The position numbers and the translations under genes are program-made. From positions 1,990,001 to 2,054,000 of the forward strand of contig NC_014664.1 of the NCBI RefSeq assembly GCF_000166055.1: a DNA stretch of 64,000 bases, read 5' to 3'. The DNA is from Rhodomicrobium vannielii ATCC 17100. GTDB taxonomy: Bacteria > Pseudomonadota > Alphaproteobacteria > Rhizobiales > Rhodomicrobiaceae. The notes below the pieces were generated by a model. The model ran no database searches. It had not been told where the DNA came from and was given only the letters and a program-made list of their open reading frames with translations. The first letter of the stretch is position 1. Each line of letters begins with the position of its first letter. Shown here one piece after another: positions 1 through 10,704 of this stretch.

Positions 1-679
1 TTTTCGAGCAGTGGGCGACGATGCCACGCTCGGTGTGAATATTCCTGTGCTGGCGTGGTCGACGCCATGGCAGGTGGCCGGCGGCCGCATCGAGGCCTAC
101 GCAGCCGCGCCGTTCGTCGGCTACAGCCTGGCCAATGATACGGATCATTTCGACATCTATAATCCGTTCTTCACGGCCGGCATCGCATGGGATCTCGGCG
201 GCAACTGGGGCTTCAGCACCTTTGTCGGCGCTTACGGCCCGGTCGACAACGAACTCGGACAGAATATGTGGGTGTTCAACAGCCGTTCGGCGTTGAGCTA
301 CACCGGTAATAACTGGAACCTGACTGCTCATGTCATCATTGGTCTGACCGGCGAGGATGAAAATGCTGGCGTCAGGACACATCCCGACTATGTCAACCTC
401 GACCTGACTGCGGTCAAGGTCATCGACAAGTGGCAGGTGGGTCTCGTTGGCTTCGGCTCGTGGGATACGAGCGGCACTTTCTACACAGACAAGAAGCAGT
501 CTCAGTTCGCGCTGGGCGGTCTCGTTGGCTACGATTTCGGGAAGTTCACGCTGCAAACCTACGTGACGCATGATGTCTGGACGGAAAACTATGAGACCGA
601 GGAAACGCGCGGCTGGCTGCGCCTCATCCTTCCGGTTTGGTCCGCGCCGCAGGCAGAACCTGTCACCTACAAGCGCTAA
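1..679 (+). CDS. Outer-membrane beta-barrel protein of the MetA-pathway-of-phenol type (5' end cut by window edge)
   Basis: The reading frame is open from the first bases of the window, so the true start lies upstream; about 225 codons are visible. The protein alternates short amphipathic beta strands rich in Gly, Trp, Tyr and Phe with polar turns and contains no cysteine. This fits a C-terminal barrel of the COG4313 family, outer-membrane proteins often found beside alcohol or aromatic oxidation genes. It lies 275 bp upstream of a PQQ alcohol dehydrogenase on the same strand, so a role in substrate entry is plausible, but that is inference from context. The family call rests on overall pattern without a search. 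Confidence 0.7.
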   Translation, partial: FRAVGDDATLGVNIPVLAWSTPWQVAGGRIEAYAAAPFVGYSLANDTDHFDIYNPFFTAGIAWDLGGNWGFSTFVGAYGPVDNELGQNMWVFNSRSALSYTGNNWNLTAHVIIGLTGEDENAGVRTHPDYVNLDLTAVKVIDKWQVGLVGFGSWDTSGTFYTDKKQSQFALGGLVGYDFGKFTLQTYVTHDVWTENYETEETRGWLRLILPVWSAPQAEPVTYKR

Positions 680-954
680 CCTCGAAACGGGCGGCATCGT
701 CTTCGAATATTATAGCCTTTTCACCGAAAGGACGAAGATCTTCGACCTTTGGGCAATATCAGCGACTATACAGCCGCCATAGAGTTAAACAGCCTTCACA
801 TCAAGTGAAGGGAAATAAGAAAATTGGGGAGGGACGCCGGTCGTCACAACATCGGCAGTCTTGCATCGGCGTTCATTTTGTAGGGCGCGAGCGCTGCTTC
901 TCGCCCAGCAGCCCCATTGCCTTTGGATAGTGAAACGACCAGGAGACTCACTGC
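680..954. other. Intergenic leader of the PQQ dehydrogenase gene
   Basis: No gene is supported here. The only clear signal is AGGAG at about 941, 9 nt before the ATG at 955. I looked for a sigma-54 GG-N10-GC promoter and for a TGTCCC/GGGACA operator like those of the aldehyde dehydrogenase gene and found neither. Confidence 0.5.
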
Positions 955-2826
955 ATGAAATTGCCTCGTTTTAAATCTGCGGTGGCGGCTGCGGGCTTGC
1001 TCGCCGCCCTTGCCGGGGCCGTGCCGACCTTGGCCGGTCCGGTTACATGGGATGAGATCGCCAACGACGACAAAACGCCGGGCGATGTCCTGAGCTACGG
1101 TCTCGGCCTCAAGGCCCAGCGCTTTAGCAAACTGGACAAGATCACCACGGATAACGTCGGCGCCCTGATCCCGGTGTGGAGCTTTTCATTCGGTGGCGAG
1201 AAGCAGCGCGGACAGGAAGGCCAAGCGCTGGTTCATGACGGTGTGATCTATATCACCGCGTCATACTCGCGTATATTTGCTGTCGACGCGAAGACCGGCA
1301 AGCGGCTATGGGAATACAATTACCGACTGCCCGATGATATCCGCCCGTGTTGCGACGTGGTCAATCGCGGTCCGGCTATCTACGGCGACAAGGTTTTCTT
1401 CGGCACGCTCGATGCTGGCATCGTGGCGCTGAACAAGGACACCGGCAAGCTCGTCTGGAAGAAGAAGTTCGGCGATCACACGGTCGGCTACACCATGACC
1501 GGTGCACCTTTCATCGTGAAGGACCAGAAGAGCGGCAAGGTGCTGCTCATCCATGGGTCTTCGGGTGACGAGTTTGGCGTCGTCGGCTGGCTGTTCGCCC
1601 GCGATCCCGATACGGGCGAAGAGGTGTGGGCGCGTCCGCTGGTCGAGGGACATCTCGGACGTCTCGGCGGCAAGGAATCGACCCCAACCGGCGATCCGAA
1701 GGCGCCTTCCTGGCCACGCGACAAGGACGGCAATCTCGTTGAGGCCTGGAACCACGGCGGCGGCGCTCCGTGGCAGACGGCCAGCTTCGATGTTGACACC
1801 AACACCATTGTGATCGGCGCGGGTAACCCAGCTCCGTGGAACACATGGAAGCGCACCAAGGAAGGCGACGATCCGAAGAACTGGGACAGCCTGTTCACCT
1901 CGGGCCAGGCCTATGTCGACGCCTCGACGGGCGAACTCAAGGGCTTCTTCCAGCACACGCCGAACGATGCCTGGGACTTCTCCGGCAACAACTCGATCAT
2001 CCTGTTCGACTATCAGGACGCGAACGGCAAAACGGTGAAGGCCTCGGCGCATGCCGACCGCAACGGCTTCTTCTTCGTCACGGATCGCGAGAAGCTGGCG
2101 ACCGGCGCGGGCTACCCGAACAAGCCAACGGCGTTGATTGGCGCCTGGCCATTCGTTGACGGCATCACCTGGGCTTCCGGCTTCGATCTCAAGACGGGCC
2201 GTCCGATTGAAAAGGACAATCGCCCACCGCTGCCAAAGGGCGACGCGCAGAAGGGCGAAAGCATCTACGTCTCTCCGCCCTTCCTTGGCGGCACCAACTG
2301 GATGCCGATGTCCTACAGCCCACAGACCGGTCTGTTCTACATTCCGGCGAACCATTGGGCTATGGACTACTGGACCGAGCATCTGACCTATAAGGCTGGT
2401 GCGGCGTATTTGGGCCAGGGCTTCCGCATCAAGCGCGTCTACGACGATCATGTGGGCATCTTGCGCGCCATCGATCCGAAGACTGGTAAGATCGCTTGGG
2501 AACACAAGGAGAAATTCCCGCTTTGGGGCGGAACGCTGACGACTGGCGGCGGCCTTCTGTTCACCGGAACGTCCGATGGCTTCGTCAAGGCGTTCGACGC
2601 GAAGAACGGCAAGGAACTCTGGAAGTTCCAGACCGGCTCGGGCGTCGTCTCCATCCCGATCACCTGGGAAATGGACGGCGAGCAATATCTCGGCATCCAG
2701 TCCGGCTATGGCGGCGCGGTTCCGCTGTGGGGCGGGGATATGGCCGAGCTGACGAAGCAGGTCACGCAGGGCGGCTCCATGTGGGTGTTCAAGCTCGCCA
2801 ATTTCGGAAAACAGGCGAGCAAGTAG
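955..2826 (+). CDS. PQQ-dependent methanol/ethanol-family dehydrogenase, Ca-type by active-site residue
   Basis: This 623-residue periplasmic quinoprotein oxidises primary alcohols to aldehydes and passes electrons to a c-type cytochrome. A signal peptide (about residues 1-27, ending TLAG) precedes an eight-bladed propeller with repeated DxxTGK..W motifs. The adjacent cysteines of the PQQ-stacking disulphide are Cys132-Cys133 (RPCCD), and the catalytic base is Asp341 in AWDFSGN. There is no CxxCH, so it is a quinoprotein and not a quinohemoprotein. Lanthanide enzymes (XoxF, PedH) carry a second Asp two residues after the catalytic one; here that residue is Ser343, as in calcium enzymes such as ExaA and PedE. 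AGGAG lies 9 nt before the ATG. The genes that follow encode its probable electron acceptors. An exaA/pedE-like role fits best, but substrate preference cannot be read from the sequence. Confidence 0.93.
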   Translation: MKLPRFKSAVAAAGLLAALAGAVPTLAGPVTWDEIANDDKTPGDVLSYGLGLKAQRFSKLDKITTDNVGALIPVWSFSFGGEKQRGQEGQALVHDGVIYITASYSRIFAVDAKTGKRLWEYNYRLPDDIRPCCDVVNRGPAIYGDKVFFGTLDAGIVALNKDTGKLVWKKKFGDHTVGYTMTGAPFIVKDQKSGKVLLIHGSSGDEFGVVGWLFARDPDTGEEVWARPLVEGHLGRLGGKESTPTGDPKAPSWPRDKDGNLVEAWNHGGGAPWQTASFDVDTNTIVIGAGNPAPWNTWKRTKEGDDPKNWDSLFTSGQAYVDASTGELKGFFQHTPNDAWDFSGNNSIILFDYQDANGKTVKASAHADRNGFFFVTDREKLATGAGYPNKPTALIGAWPFVDGITWASGFDLKTGRPIEKDNRPPLPKGDAQKGESIYVSPPFLGGTNWMPMSYSPQTGLFYIPANHWAMDYWTEHLTYKAGAAYLGQGFRIKRVYDDHVGILRAIDPKTGKIAWEHKEKFPLWGGTLTTGGGLLFTGTSDGFVKAFDAKNGKELWKFQTGSGVVSIPITWEMDGEQYLGIQSGYGGAVPLWGGDMAELTKQVTQGGSMWVFKLANFGKQASK

Positions 2827-2991
2827 TTCTGCCTCGCTGAAAGGCATAAACCGGCCTTGACGCCGCCCGGACAGTCCCCGGCGGCGTCTCATTGCCGGCT
2901 AACCTCTGAATGCATGGCGCGGAGGCATGCCTTCCGCGCTTCCCGCAACCGTCAGTCGGTCCCCCGAATTGGCGTCCGACACGAGGAAAGC

Positions 2992-3609
2992 ATGACCTTT
3001 CGATTTCCGAACAAAAAACTACGCTGGTATTTGGCTGGCATCGCGTTGGGGAGCCTGCTAGCCACAGCTTCGTCGCTGTCGGTGCATGCCGACGACGCCG
3101 ACGAAGATTCCCTTGTCAAGAACGGCTGCGGAATGTGGCCACACGCTCAGTGTCAAGGGGTTGATCTACGGCACGCAGATCTCTCTGGCAAAAATCTTGC
3201 CGGTGCCGATTTTTCGGGAGCAAAGCTTGCGCGGGCGGATCTGCGCGGAGCGAACATTGCGGGCGCAAACTTCGACAATGCCGACCTCACGGCGGCCCGT
3301 ATGAGCAAGATTACCGCGCCCACCGCAACTTTTCGTAATGCTCGGCTTGTCGGTGCGGATCTGGAATTCGCCCGCCTGTTTCGCGCCGATTTTTCGGGCG
3401 CCGATCTGACGGCAGCCAATCTGGAGGCGGCTCGGACCAATTTCGCTTGGTTCGTCGGTGCCAAGTTGGTCGATGCCAATTTGCAGGAAACGAAGTTCTT
3501 CACGGTGAACTTCAAGGACGCGGATTTGACCGGCTCTTACCGACGCTTCACCATTTTTCCTGAGTCCTTTTTCGAGGGCTGCAGAGGGTGTCCGGAGGAT
3601 TGGAAATGA
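2992..3609 (+). CDS. Exported pentapeptide-repeat protein
   Basis: A 205-residue protein begins with a hydrophobic signal or anchor segment (about residues 12-35, ending near VHADDADE). It then has roughly 25 A(D/N)LxX pentapeptides that would form a right-handed quadrilateral beta helix. A possible longer frame starts at 2857, but GAGGA just before 2992 and the signal peptide favour this start. Its stop overlaps the ATG of the next cytochrome gene (ATGA at 3606-3609), so the two are translationally coupled. Pentapeptide-repeat genes accompany PQQ alcohol dehydrogenases in other bacteria. Two cysteines near the mature N-terminus and a C-terminal CxxC (GCRGCPED) could hold the ends or bind metal. 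The biochemical function is unknown. Confidence 0.85.
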   Translation: MTFRFPNKKLRWYLAGIALGSLLATASSLSVHADDADEDSLVKNGCGMWPHAQCQGVDLRHADLSGKNLAGADFSGAKLARADLRGANIAGANFDNADLTAARMSKITAPTATFRNARLVGADLEFARLFRADFSGADLTAANLEAARTNFAWFVGAKLVDANLQETKFFTVNFKDADLTGSYRRFTIFPESFFEGCRGCPEDWK

Positions 3610-4100
3610 GGCGATTGTTTTTCTTCGGCTTCACATTTCTGGCAGGACTGTCCACAGTTCAGGCTCAGGAAGCGGCCAACCGGCCTAGCGTGGACGCGTC
3701 ACAGCTCACGCCGTTGGGCACCGAGTGGCGGCGCGTGAACCCGTACCGCGGCAACGCTGGCGCGATCGAGATCGGTGGACAGGCATTCGCCCAAACTTGC
3801 GCTCGCTGCCACGGACCGGAAGCGAACGCAACCGGGCATCCAGCGCCCGATCTTCGCCGCATGGATGTCGCCTGCAGACGCATCAAGACCCCCGAAATCA
3901 AGGCGAAGTGCGTCGCCGACAACGACGTTTTCTTCAGCAACAGCGCGCGCAAGGGAAAGACCATCGTCGGCGTCGTTCATATGCCCGCTTGGGAGCCGGT
4001 GCTGGGGCAAGAACTGATCTGGGCCATTCGTTCTTACATCGAGACGCGTCCGCTCACGCGCCTTGAGCCGAACCCATCCGAAACGATGGCGGCGCACTAG
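3606..4100 (+). CDS. PedF-like cytochrome c (c550 type)
   Basis: A 164-residue exported monohaem cytochrome c with a signal peptide (about residues 1-21, ending VQAQ), the haem site CARCH and a likely Met ligand in VHMPAW. GGAGG at 3594-3598 fixes the ATG at 3606. The region NPYRGNAGAIEIG is shared with the second cytochrome at 4564, so the two are paralogues. It probably takes electrons from the PQQ dehydrogenase and passes them to a terminal oxidase. Extra cysteines in the central region (DVACRR and AKCVAD) could form a disulphide. The TAG stop lies inside the terminal inverted repeat of a palindromic element, so insertion of that element may have reset the C-terminus. Confidence 0.88.
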   Translation: MRRLFFFGFTFLAGLSTVQAQEAANRPSVDASQLTPLGTEWRRVNPYRGNAGAIEIGGQAFAQTCARCHGPEANATGHPAPDLRRMDVACRRIKTPEIKAKCVADNDVFFSNSARKGKTIVGVVHMPAWEPVLGQELIWAIRSYIETRPLTRLEPNPSETMAAH

Positions 4101-4172
4101 TGGTCCGATTCCGACATTCGCATCCGTTGGCAGCACCTCGTGAGCAAATGTCGGAATCACAAGGACCACTAG
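4097..4172. repeat. Palindromic element A, 76 bp
   Basis: The outer arms CTAGTGGTCC (4097-4106) and GGACCACTAG (4163-4172) are perfect inverted repeats. The inner arms GATTCCGACATT (4107-4118) and AATGTCGGAATC (4147-4158) are also perfect. The whole would fold into one long hairpin. The left arm supplies the stop codon of the upstream cytochrome gene. It is related to element B at 4187 and to the hybrid at 6094. No open reading frame is inside, so it would be a non-autonomous element. Confidence 0.85.
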
Positions 4173-4186
4173 CAACTTGATGATTT

Positions 4187-4262
4187 TAGTGGAGCTTTTG
4201 AATTTGACATTTGAGCGAGAGCTCGCTGCAACCGGGCCTCAAATGTCAAATTCGCTCCACTA
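4187..4262. repeat. Palindromic element B, 76 bp
   Basis: Arms TAGTGGAGC (4187-4195) and GCTCCACTA (4254-4262) flank the inner arms GAATTTGACATTTGAG (4200-4215) and CTCAAATGTCAAATTC (4238-4253), all perfectly complementary. It is the same length as element A and shares the TAGTGG ends and the GACATT core, but most other bases differ. It lies 14 bp from element A. Confidence 0.85.
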
Positions 4263-4456
4263 GGTTTACCCAGTTTGATGAAGGCGAGTTGCAAATACTT
4301 CCTGCTACCGCACGCCGTTCAGCGCTCCTTCACCGGTTCAGTCGCTGTCTGAACAACGAAAAACTCATCGACATTGATCGAGCGTGAACTGAAGTTTCCC
4401 TTCCCCGGCAGCGCTGGAGTGAGGTGGCAAGCGATGTTGAACTACAAACGTCCGGC

Positions 4457-4489
4457 GGCGCGCCTCCAACCCAAGGCAGGAGGCGCGCC
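4457..4489 (-). terminator. Stem-loop downstream of the pedF-like gene
   Basis: Perfect 11-bp arms GGCGCGCCTCC (4457-4467) and GGAGGCGCGCC (4479-4489) enclose an 11-nt loop, about 75 bp after the stop of the minus-strand cytochrome gene. There is no clear T-run on either strand, so this is a strong stem with unproven terminator function. The rest of 4263-4563 shows no supported gene. Confidence 0.5.
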
Positions 4490-4563
4490 GACGATCTAAG
4501 GCATGGTCATCTCTCTGAAAATACGTAAGGATTTCGTGCGCCCGCGACGCCGAGCAGCTTCGA

Positions 4564-4986
4564 CTACTCCTCGTGGACCGTTTCCAGCCACGCCCGGATG
4601 CTCCACATCGCTTCCTGGCTGAGGATACCCTCGAATTTCGGCATATAAACGCGGCCATCGCGAGTCGAGCCCCCGCGAATGCGCGTCAAGAACCACTCAT
4701 CGCCATCGAGGCCGGCTGGCAGGTAGCGCAAGTCCGGTGCAATGCCACCCGAGACCGCTCCGAGACCATGGCAGCGAGCGCAGTTCTGATTGAAGGCCGC
4801 AGCGCCGATCTCGATGGCCTTCGGATTGCTGCGATAGGGATTTTCGGGCAGCCATGCCTCGCCGAGTTTTGGCAAGTCTTTGGTGTCGACTGGCTGGGGA
4901 GCCATGTCACCATGCGCTAGTGCTGTGCCTGTCGCGGCCGCGAGGAGAAGGGCGGCACCGCCCAGGATCGTCTTCAGCGTTTTCAT
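4564..4986 (-). CDS. pedF: Cytochrome c-550 PedF-like
   Basis: A 140-residue exported cytochrome c. The signal peptide ends around residue 24 (TALAHGDM), the haem site is CARCHG, and the axial Met is probably in VYMPKFEG near the C-terminus. The PENPYRSNPKAIEIG and APDLRYLP segments are typical of the PedF family, electron acceptors for PQQ ethanol dehydrogenases. It lies on the opposite strand to its paralogue at 3606 and points towards it, with the palindromic elements between. Two PedF-like cytochromes near a single dehydrogenase suggest either branched electron transfer or a second dehydrogenase elsewhere. Confidence 0.9.
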   Translation of the reverse strand: MKTLKTILGGAALLLAAATGTALAHGDMAPQPVDTKDLPKLGEAWLPENPYRSNPKAIEIGAAAFNQNCARCHGLGAVSGGIAPDLRYLPAGLDGDEWFLTRIRGGSTRDGRVYMPKFEGILSQEAMWSIRAWLETVHEE

Positions 4987-5265
4987 CGTCTCAGGGCTCT
5001 CGCAGATTAAGTCGCGTGTTTGGTGTCAATACTACGATAGGTATGGCTCCGGCATATTCAGCCATTTGCGCAAATACCTGACAAAGGCGTGCATCTATTG
5101 AGATGCTGCGCCAGATCGCCTTGATGTCGCAAACCGCTCTATTTGAACGGGTTGGGCGAATGCATGTTAGCTCGGGCTTAGTCAGCGTAGTGACGCCGAG
5201 CTAATCATCGGATCGGTTGGTCTTCTGGCGAGCTGCGTCTGACGCAGGCTTGAGAGCAGATAACA
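4987..5265. other. Intergenic region upstream of the PedF-like gene
   Basis: The 279 bp hold the leader of the minus-strand cytochrome gene. No open frame, strong promoter match or long inverted repeat is apparent. Confidence 0.4.
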
Positions 5266-6033
5266 TCAGTTGAGGTAGTAGCCCACGCCTACGATGTAAT
5301 CGCCCACGCGGCGGATGAACGACCGCTTGTGCTCCACCTTGTTTTCGGCACGGTTGAGCCAAACGTAATCCACCTCGCCTGATCCTGCTGACTGGGCAAT
5401 ATTAATCATTTCGCGGACCAATTCCTTGCCTTCGGCGTCTTTCATTGCAAGAACATCCGTGCCTGTAAGGGCAGGATTTGCACCCGAGGCCATGTATCGG
5501 CCCTTCATGTCGAAGACAAAGACATAAAGTTCTCGAGCAACGAACCCACCATTGGCCCGATCATTGAAGGCGGCGAAAGCGCGCTGCGGTCCTTCGCGCT
5601 CAACAAAGCTGACAGCGCGATCAAGAAGAACCTGCGCCTGAGCCGGTCCCATGTTGTCGGACTGCGCCTTGAGGTAAGCGAGAAGATAATCTTGCTCCGC
5701 CCTGTCGTTAATGGCGACATGTCGCATCCGCGTTCCCGGTACGAGCTTCGTATTGTCCGAGATCCACTTCCTTAGCGTTTCCTCATTCCAGACCAGCCCG
5801 GATGACTTCAAGCCGTCGGAATAAACGAACGTCGGGAGCGACGCGGCCGGCCGCCCCACAATCCCATGCAAATTCGGCCCAAAACCGAGCTTGCCTGGGT
5901 CAACTGAATGACAAGCCTGGCAGCGGTGAAACACCTGCCGTCCGGCGATTTCCTCTACCGTCTCCGCCCCCGCGATATTCGCGGATCCGAGGACGCCGAC
6001 GATCGCCAGAATCGCACCGCTTTGACGTCTCAT
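5266..6033 (-). CDS. Cytochrome c fused to a Cache sensor domain
   Basis: A 255-residue exported protein. After a signal peptide (about residues 1-23, ending AGAE) comes a small class I cytochrome c domain (about 25-125) with CQACH at Cys38-His42, the GPNLHGIVGR loop and the likely Met ligand in PGTRMRHV. The C-terminal half (about 130-255, DRAVSFVEREGPQRAFAAFN through VDYVWLN) matches a single Cache type 2 domain, a fold that usually binds small molecules. No membrane helix or signalling domain follows, so the Cache part is soluble and periplasmic. It could be a redox protein gated by a ligand such as an alcohol or organic acid. The domain fusion is visible; the function is inference. Confidence 0.85.
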   Translation of the reverse strand: MRRQSGAILAIVGVLGSANIAGAETVEEIAGRQVFHRCQACHSVDPGKLGFGPNLHGIVGRPAASLPTFVYSDGLKSSGLVWNEETLRKWISDNTKLVPGTRMRHVAINDRAEQDYLLAYLKAQSDNMGPAQAQVLLDRAVSFVEREGPQRAFAAFNDRANGGFVARELYVFVFDMKGRYMASGANPALTGTDVLAMKDAEGKELVREMINIAQSAGSGEVDYVWLNRAENKVEHKRSFIRRVGDYIVGVGYYLN

Positions 6034-6093
6034 CTGTTTGATATCCCTCCAAAAACCACTGGGCCCAAGCTAGCATGCTGCCAGCTATTCGAC

Positions 6094-6172
6094 CTAGTGG
6101 CCCGATTCCGACATTTGCATCCGTTCGCAGCACCTCGTGACCGGGACTCAAATGTCAAATTCGCTCCACTAG
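6094..6172. repeat. Chimeric palindromic element (left half like A, right half like B)
   Basis: The ends are CTAGTGG (6094-6100) and CCACTAG (6166-6172). The left ~47 bp follows element A nearly base for base (GATTCCGACATT, then GCATCCGTT and GCAGCACCTCGTGA). The right ~32 bp follows element B (CCGGG, then ACTCAAATGTCAAATTC and GCTCCACTAG). The inner arms are therefore imperfect complements (GATTCCGACATTTG against GAATTTGACATTTG). The remaining intergenic sequence 6173-6351 shows no supported gene. Confidence 0.85.
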
Positions 6173-6351
6173 GTTGCGTGCAAGCCGCCACGACGTTGGC
6201 ATCTTCCGGGTCTTCCCCCAGAACGCCCACGCTCACGAGGCAAGCCCCGACCAGCTCATCGTGGACGAGCTGCAGACTTCTGAGAATGTCGGCACCATGC
6301 GCCGCTCCGCCGAGCTTTTTGAGAGCCGGGGCGGAGCAGCCATTGCGTTTA

Positions 6352-7872
6352 TCAGAAGAAGCCGAGCGCCTTGGGGCTGTAGCTGACGAGCAGGTTCTTC
6401 GTCTGCTGATAGTGGTCGAGCATCATGTGATGGGTCTCGCGGCCGATGCCCGACTGCTTGTAACCGCCGAAGGCCGCATGCGCGGGGTAAAGGTGGTAGC
6501 AGTTGGTCCACACGCGGCCCGCCTTGATGCCGCGGCCGAAGCGATAGGCGCGGTTGCCGTCGCGCGTCCACACGCCCGCGCCGAGGCCGTAGACGGTGTC
6601 GTTGGCGAGATGCAGCGCGTCCGCCTCGTCCTTGAAGGTGGTCAGCGCCACGACCGGGCCGAAGATCTCCTCCTGGAAGATGCGCATGCTGTTGTTGCCC
6701 TCGAACACGGTCGGGCGGACGTAGAAGCCCGTGTCGAGTTCGCCGCCGAGATACGCCCGCTCACCGCCAATGAGGCACTTGGCGCCTTCCTCAAGCCCGA
6801 TGTTGACGTAGGACAGGATCTTGTGGAGCTGCTCCTGCGAGGCCTGAGCGCCGATCATCGTGTCGGTGTCGAGCGGGTTGCCCTGCTTGATGGACGCGAC
6901 GCGGGCTAGCGCGCGGTCGACGAAACGATCCCGCAGGCTTTCCTGTACGAGCGCGCGGCTGGGGCAGGTGCAGACTTCGCCCTGGTTCAGCGCGAACATC
7001 ACGAAGCCCTCGATGGCCTTGTCGAAGAATTCGTCATCGGCGGCGGCGACATCGTCGAAGAAGATGTTCGGGGATTTGCCGCCGAGTTCGAGCGTTACCG
7101 GGATGAGGTTCTGCGACGCGTATTGCATGATGAGGCGGCCGGTAGACGTCTCGCCGGTGAACGCGATCTTGGCGATGCGCGGGCTCGACGCGAGCGGCTT
7201 GCCCGCTTCGAGGCCGAAGCCGTTGACGATGTTCAGCACGCCCTTCGGCAACAGGTCGCCGATGATTTCCGCCCAGACGAGGATGCCGATGGGCGTCTGC
7301 TCGGCGGGCTTCAGCACGACGCAGTTGCCGGCGGCGAGCGCGGGGGCCAGCTTCCACGCGGCCATCAGGATGGGAAAGTTCCACGGGATGATCTGGCCGA
7401 CGACGCCGAGCGGCTCCTGGAAATGATAGGCGACGGTGTCCTCGTCGACCTGGCCGAGCGTGCCTTCCTGCGCGCGGATGCACGACGCGAAATAGCGGAA
7501 ATGGTCGATGGCGAGCGGGATGTCGGCGGCGAGCGTTTCGCGGATCGGCTTGCCATTGTCCACGCTTTCGGCATAGGCGAGCTTTTCGAGGTTCTGCTCC
7601 ATGCGGTCGGCGATGCGGTTCAGGATCAGCGAGCGCTCGGCGACGGAGGTGTGGCCCCATCTCTCGGCGGCGGCGTGGGCGGCATCGAGCGCGAGTTCGA
7701 TGTCTTCGGCCTGCGAGCGGGCAACCTGCGCGAAGGGCTTGCCGGTAATCGGCGTGACGCTTTCGAAATACTGGCCGCCAAGCGGCGAGCGCCATTCGCC
7801 GCCGATGAAATTGTCGTAGCGCTCCTTGAAGGTGACGATGGCTCCGGGCGTGCCGGGTGCGGCGTAAATCAT
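6352..7872 (-). CDS. exaC: Aldehyde dehydrogenase, ExaC/acetaldehyde type
   Basis: A 506-residue cytoplasmic NAD(P)-dependent aldehyde dehydrogenase, the usual length for ExaC-type enzymes that oxidise acetaldehyde to acetate. Visible motifs are NFIGGEW near the N-terminus, the cofactor loop [10 protein letters not shown], the catalytic Glu in LELGGKSPN and the catalytic Cys in [21 protein letters not shown] directly before the ATG at 7872 supports this start over an upstream in-frame codon at 7920. It would complete alcohol oxidation begun in the periplasm. A sigma-54 promoter and a perfect inverted-repeat operator lie upstream, so expression is probably switched on by an enhancer-binding activator in response to alcohol or aldehyde. 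Confidence 0.93.
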   Translation of the reverse strand: MIYAAPGTPGAIVTFKERYDNFIGGEWRSPLGGQYFESVTPITGKPFAQVARSQAEDIELALDAAHAAAERWGHTSVAERSLILNRIADRMEQNLEKLAYAESVDNGKPIRETLAADIPLAIDHFRYFASCIRAQEGTLGQVDEDTVAYHFQEPLGVVGQIIPWNFPILMAAWKLAPALAAGNCVVLKPAEQTPIGILVWAEIIGDLLPKGVLNIVNGFGLEAGKPLASSPRIAKIAFTGETSTGRLIMQYASQNLIPVTLELGGKSPNIFFDDVAAADDEFFDKAIEGFVMFALNQGEVCTCPSRALVQESLRDRFVDRALARVASIKQGNPLDTDTMIGAQASQEQLHKILSYVNIGLEEGAKCLIGGERAYLGGELDTGFYVRPTVFEGNNSMRIFQEEIFGPVVALTTFKDEADALHLANDTVYGLGAGVWTRDGNRAYRFGRGIKAGRVWTNCYHLYPAHAAFGGYKQSGIGRETHHMMLDHYQQTKNLLVSYSPKALGFF

Positions 7873-7930
7873 GGTGTCCTCCCAATGCGTTTCGCAGAGA
7901 GGCCGTCTGGCGGGCCTCATGGAGCTGATT

Positions 7931-7947
7931 TAGCACGGGGCGTGCCA
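7931..7947 (-). promoter_or_regulatory. Sigma-54 promoter of the aldehyde dehydrogenase gene
   Basis: On the minus strand the sequence reads TGGCACGCCCCGTGCTA. The -24 GG and -12 GC are separated by exactly 10 bases, as sigma-54 holoenzyme requires, and TGGCAC is a perfect -24 element. Transcription would start near 7920, giving a leader of about 48 nt. Confidence 0.75.
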
Positions 7948-8019
7948 GACTCCCAAGTTATTGAAATATATACGTATCGGGATATTCGCGCACTCGAGTC
8001 GGGCTGTCCTGTTTCGTAA

Positions 8020-8042
8020 CGCTGTCCCAAAACGGGACAGCG
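8020..8042. promoter_or_regulatory. Inverted-repeat operator, likely enhancer-binding-protein site
   Basis: CGCTGTCCC (8020-8028) and GGGACAGCG (8034-8042) are perfect 9-bp arms separated by 5 nt, about 75-95 bp upstream of the sigma-54 promoter. Additional half-sites lie at 8005-8009 (TGTCC) and 8048-8057 (GGACAGGACA), suggesting more than one bound dimer. The spacing fits an upstream activating sequence. The activator itself is not in this window. Confidence 0.65.
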
Positions 8043-8267
8043 CATGGAGGACAGGACAATGCAGTGAAGAACGCTGATTTGCGGCGGGACATTCCGAAAA
8101 CAGCCCTGGAGGGCCCATAGCCCCGGTTGTTCCACTTTCGCAGTAAGTCTCTGTTTTGAATTGAGCGACTAGGCGCCGCATTAAAAGCCCCCAGGCAACT
8201 CAACCCCTTTTGGTGAAAACCGTCGCCGCTTCGTGGCATGCCGGCCACCGCGTGCTATATCTGTTCC

Positions 8268-10619
<2,352 letters not shown>

Positions 10620-10623
10620 CAAG

Positions 10624-10652
10624 CGAGGCCTCTCGCAAGGCCCCGCTTTCTC
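10624..10652 (+). terminator. Possible terminator between uvrD and metE
   Basis: An imperfect stem formed by GCGAGGCCT and AGGCCCCGC is followed by TTTCTCT, 4 bp after the uvrD stop and between convergent genes. The stem has a mismatch, so confidence is limited. Confidence 0.4.
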
Positions 10653-10704
10653 TCGTAACGTCGCGCATCTTCTGAGGAACGCAAGGAAAGCCGTTCGGGC
10701 AGGA

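Noticed and set aside
1306-2892. 528-codon minus-strand frame opposite the PQQ dehydrogenase
   Set aside because: It is the complement of a well-supported gene; composition is low-complexity and there is no ribosome site or family motif.
6173-6351. Possible gene remnant between the chimeric repeat and the aldehyde dehydrogenase gene
   Set aside because: One frame looks protein-like for about 45 codons, but I could not match it to any family or find a start.
5908-6909. 333-codon plus-strand frame over the chimeric repeat and aldehyde dehydrogenase
   Set aside because: It crosses the palindromic element and reads antisense to two real genes; no motif was found.
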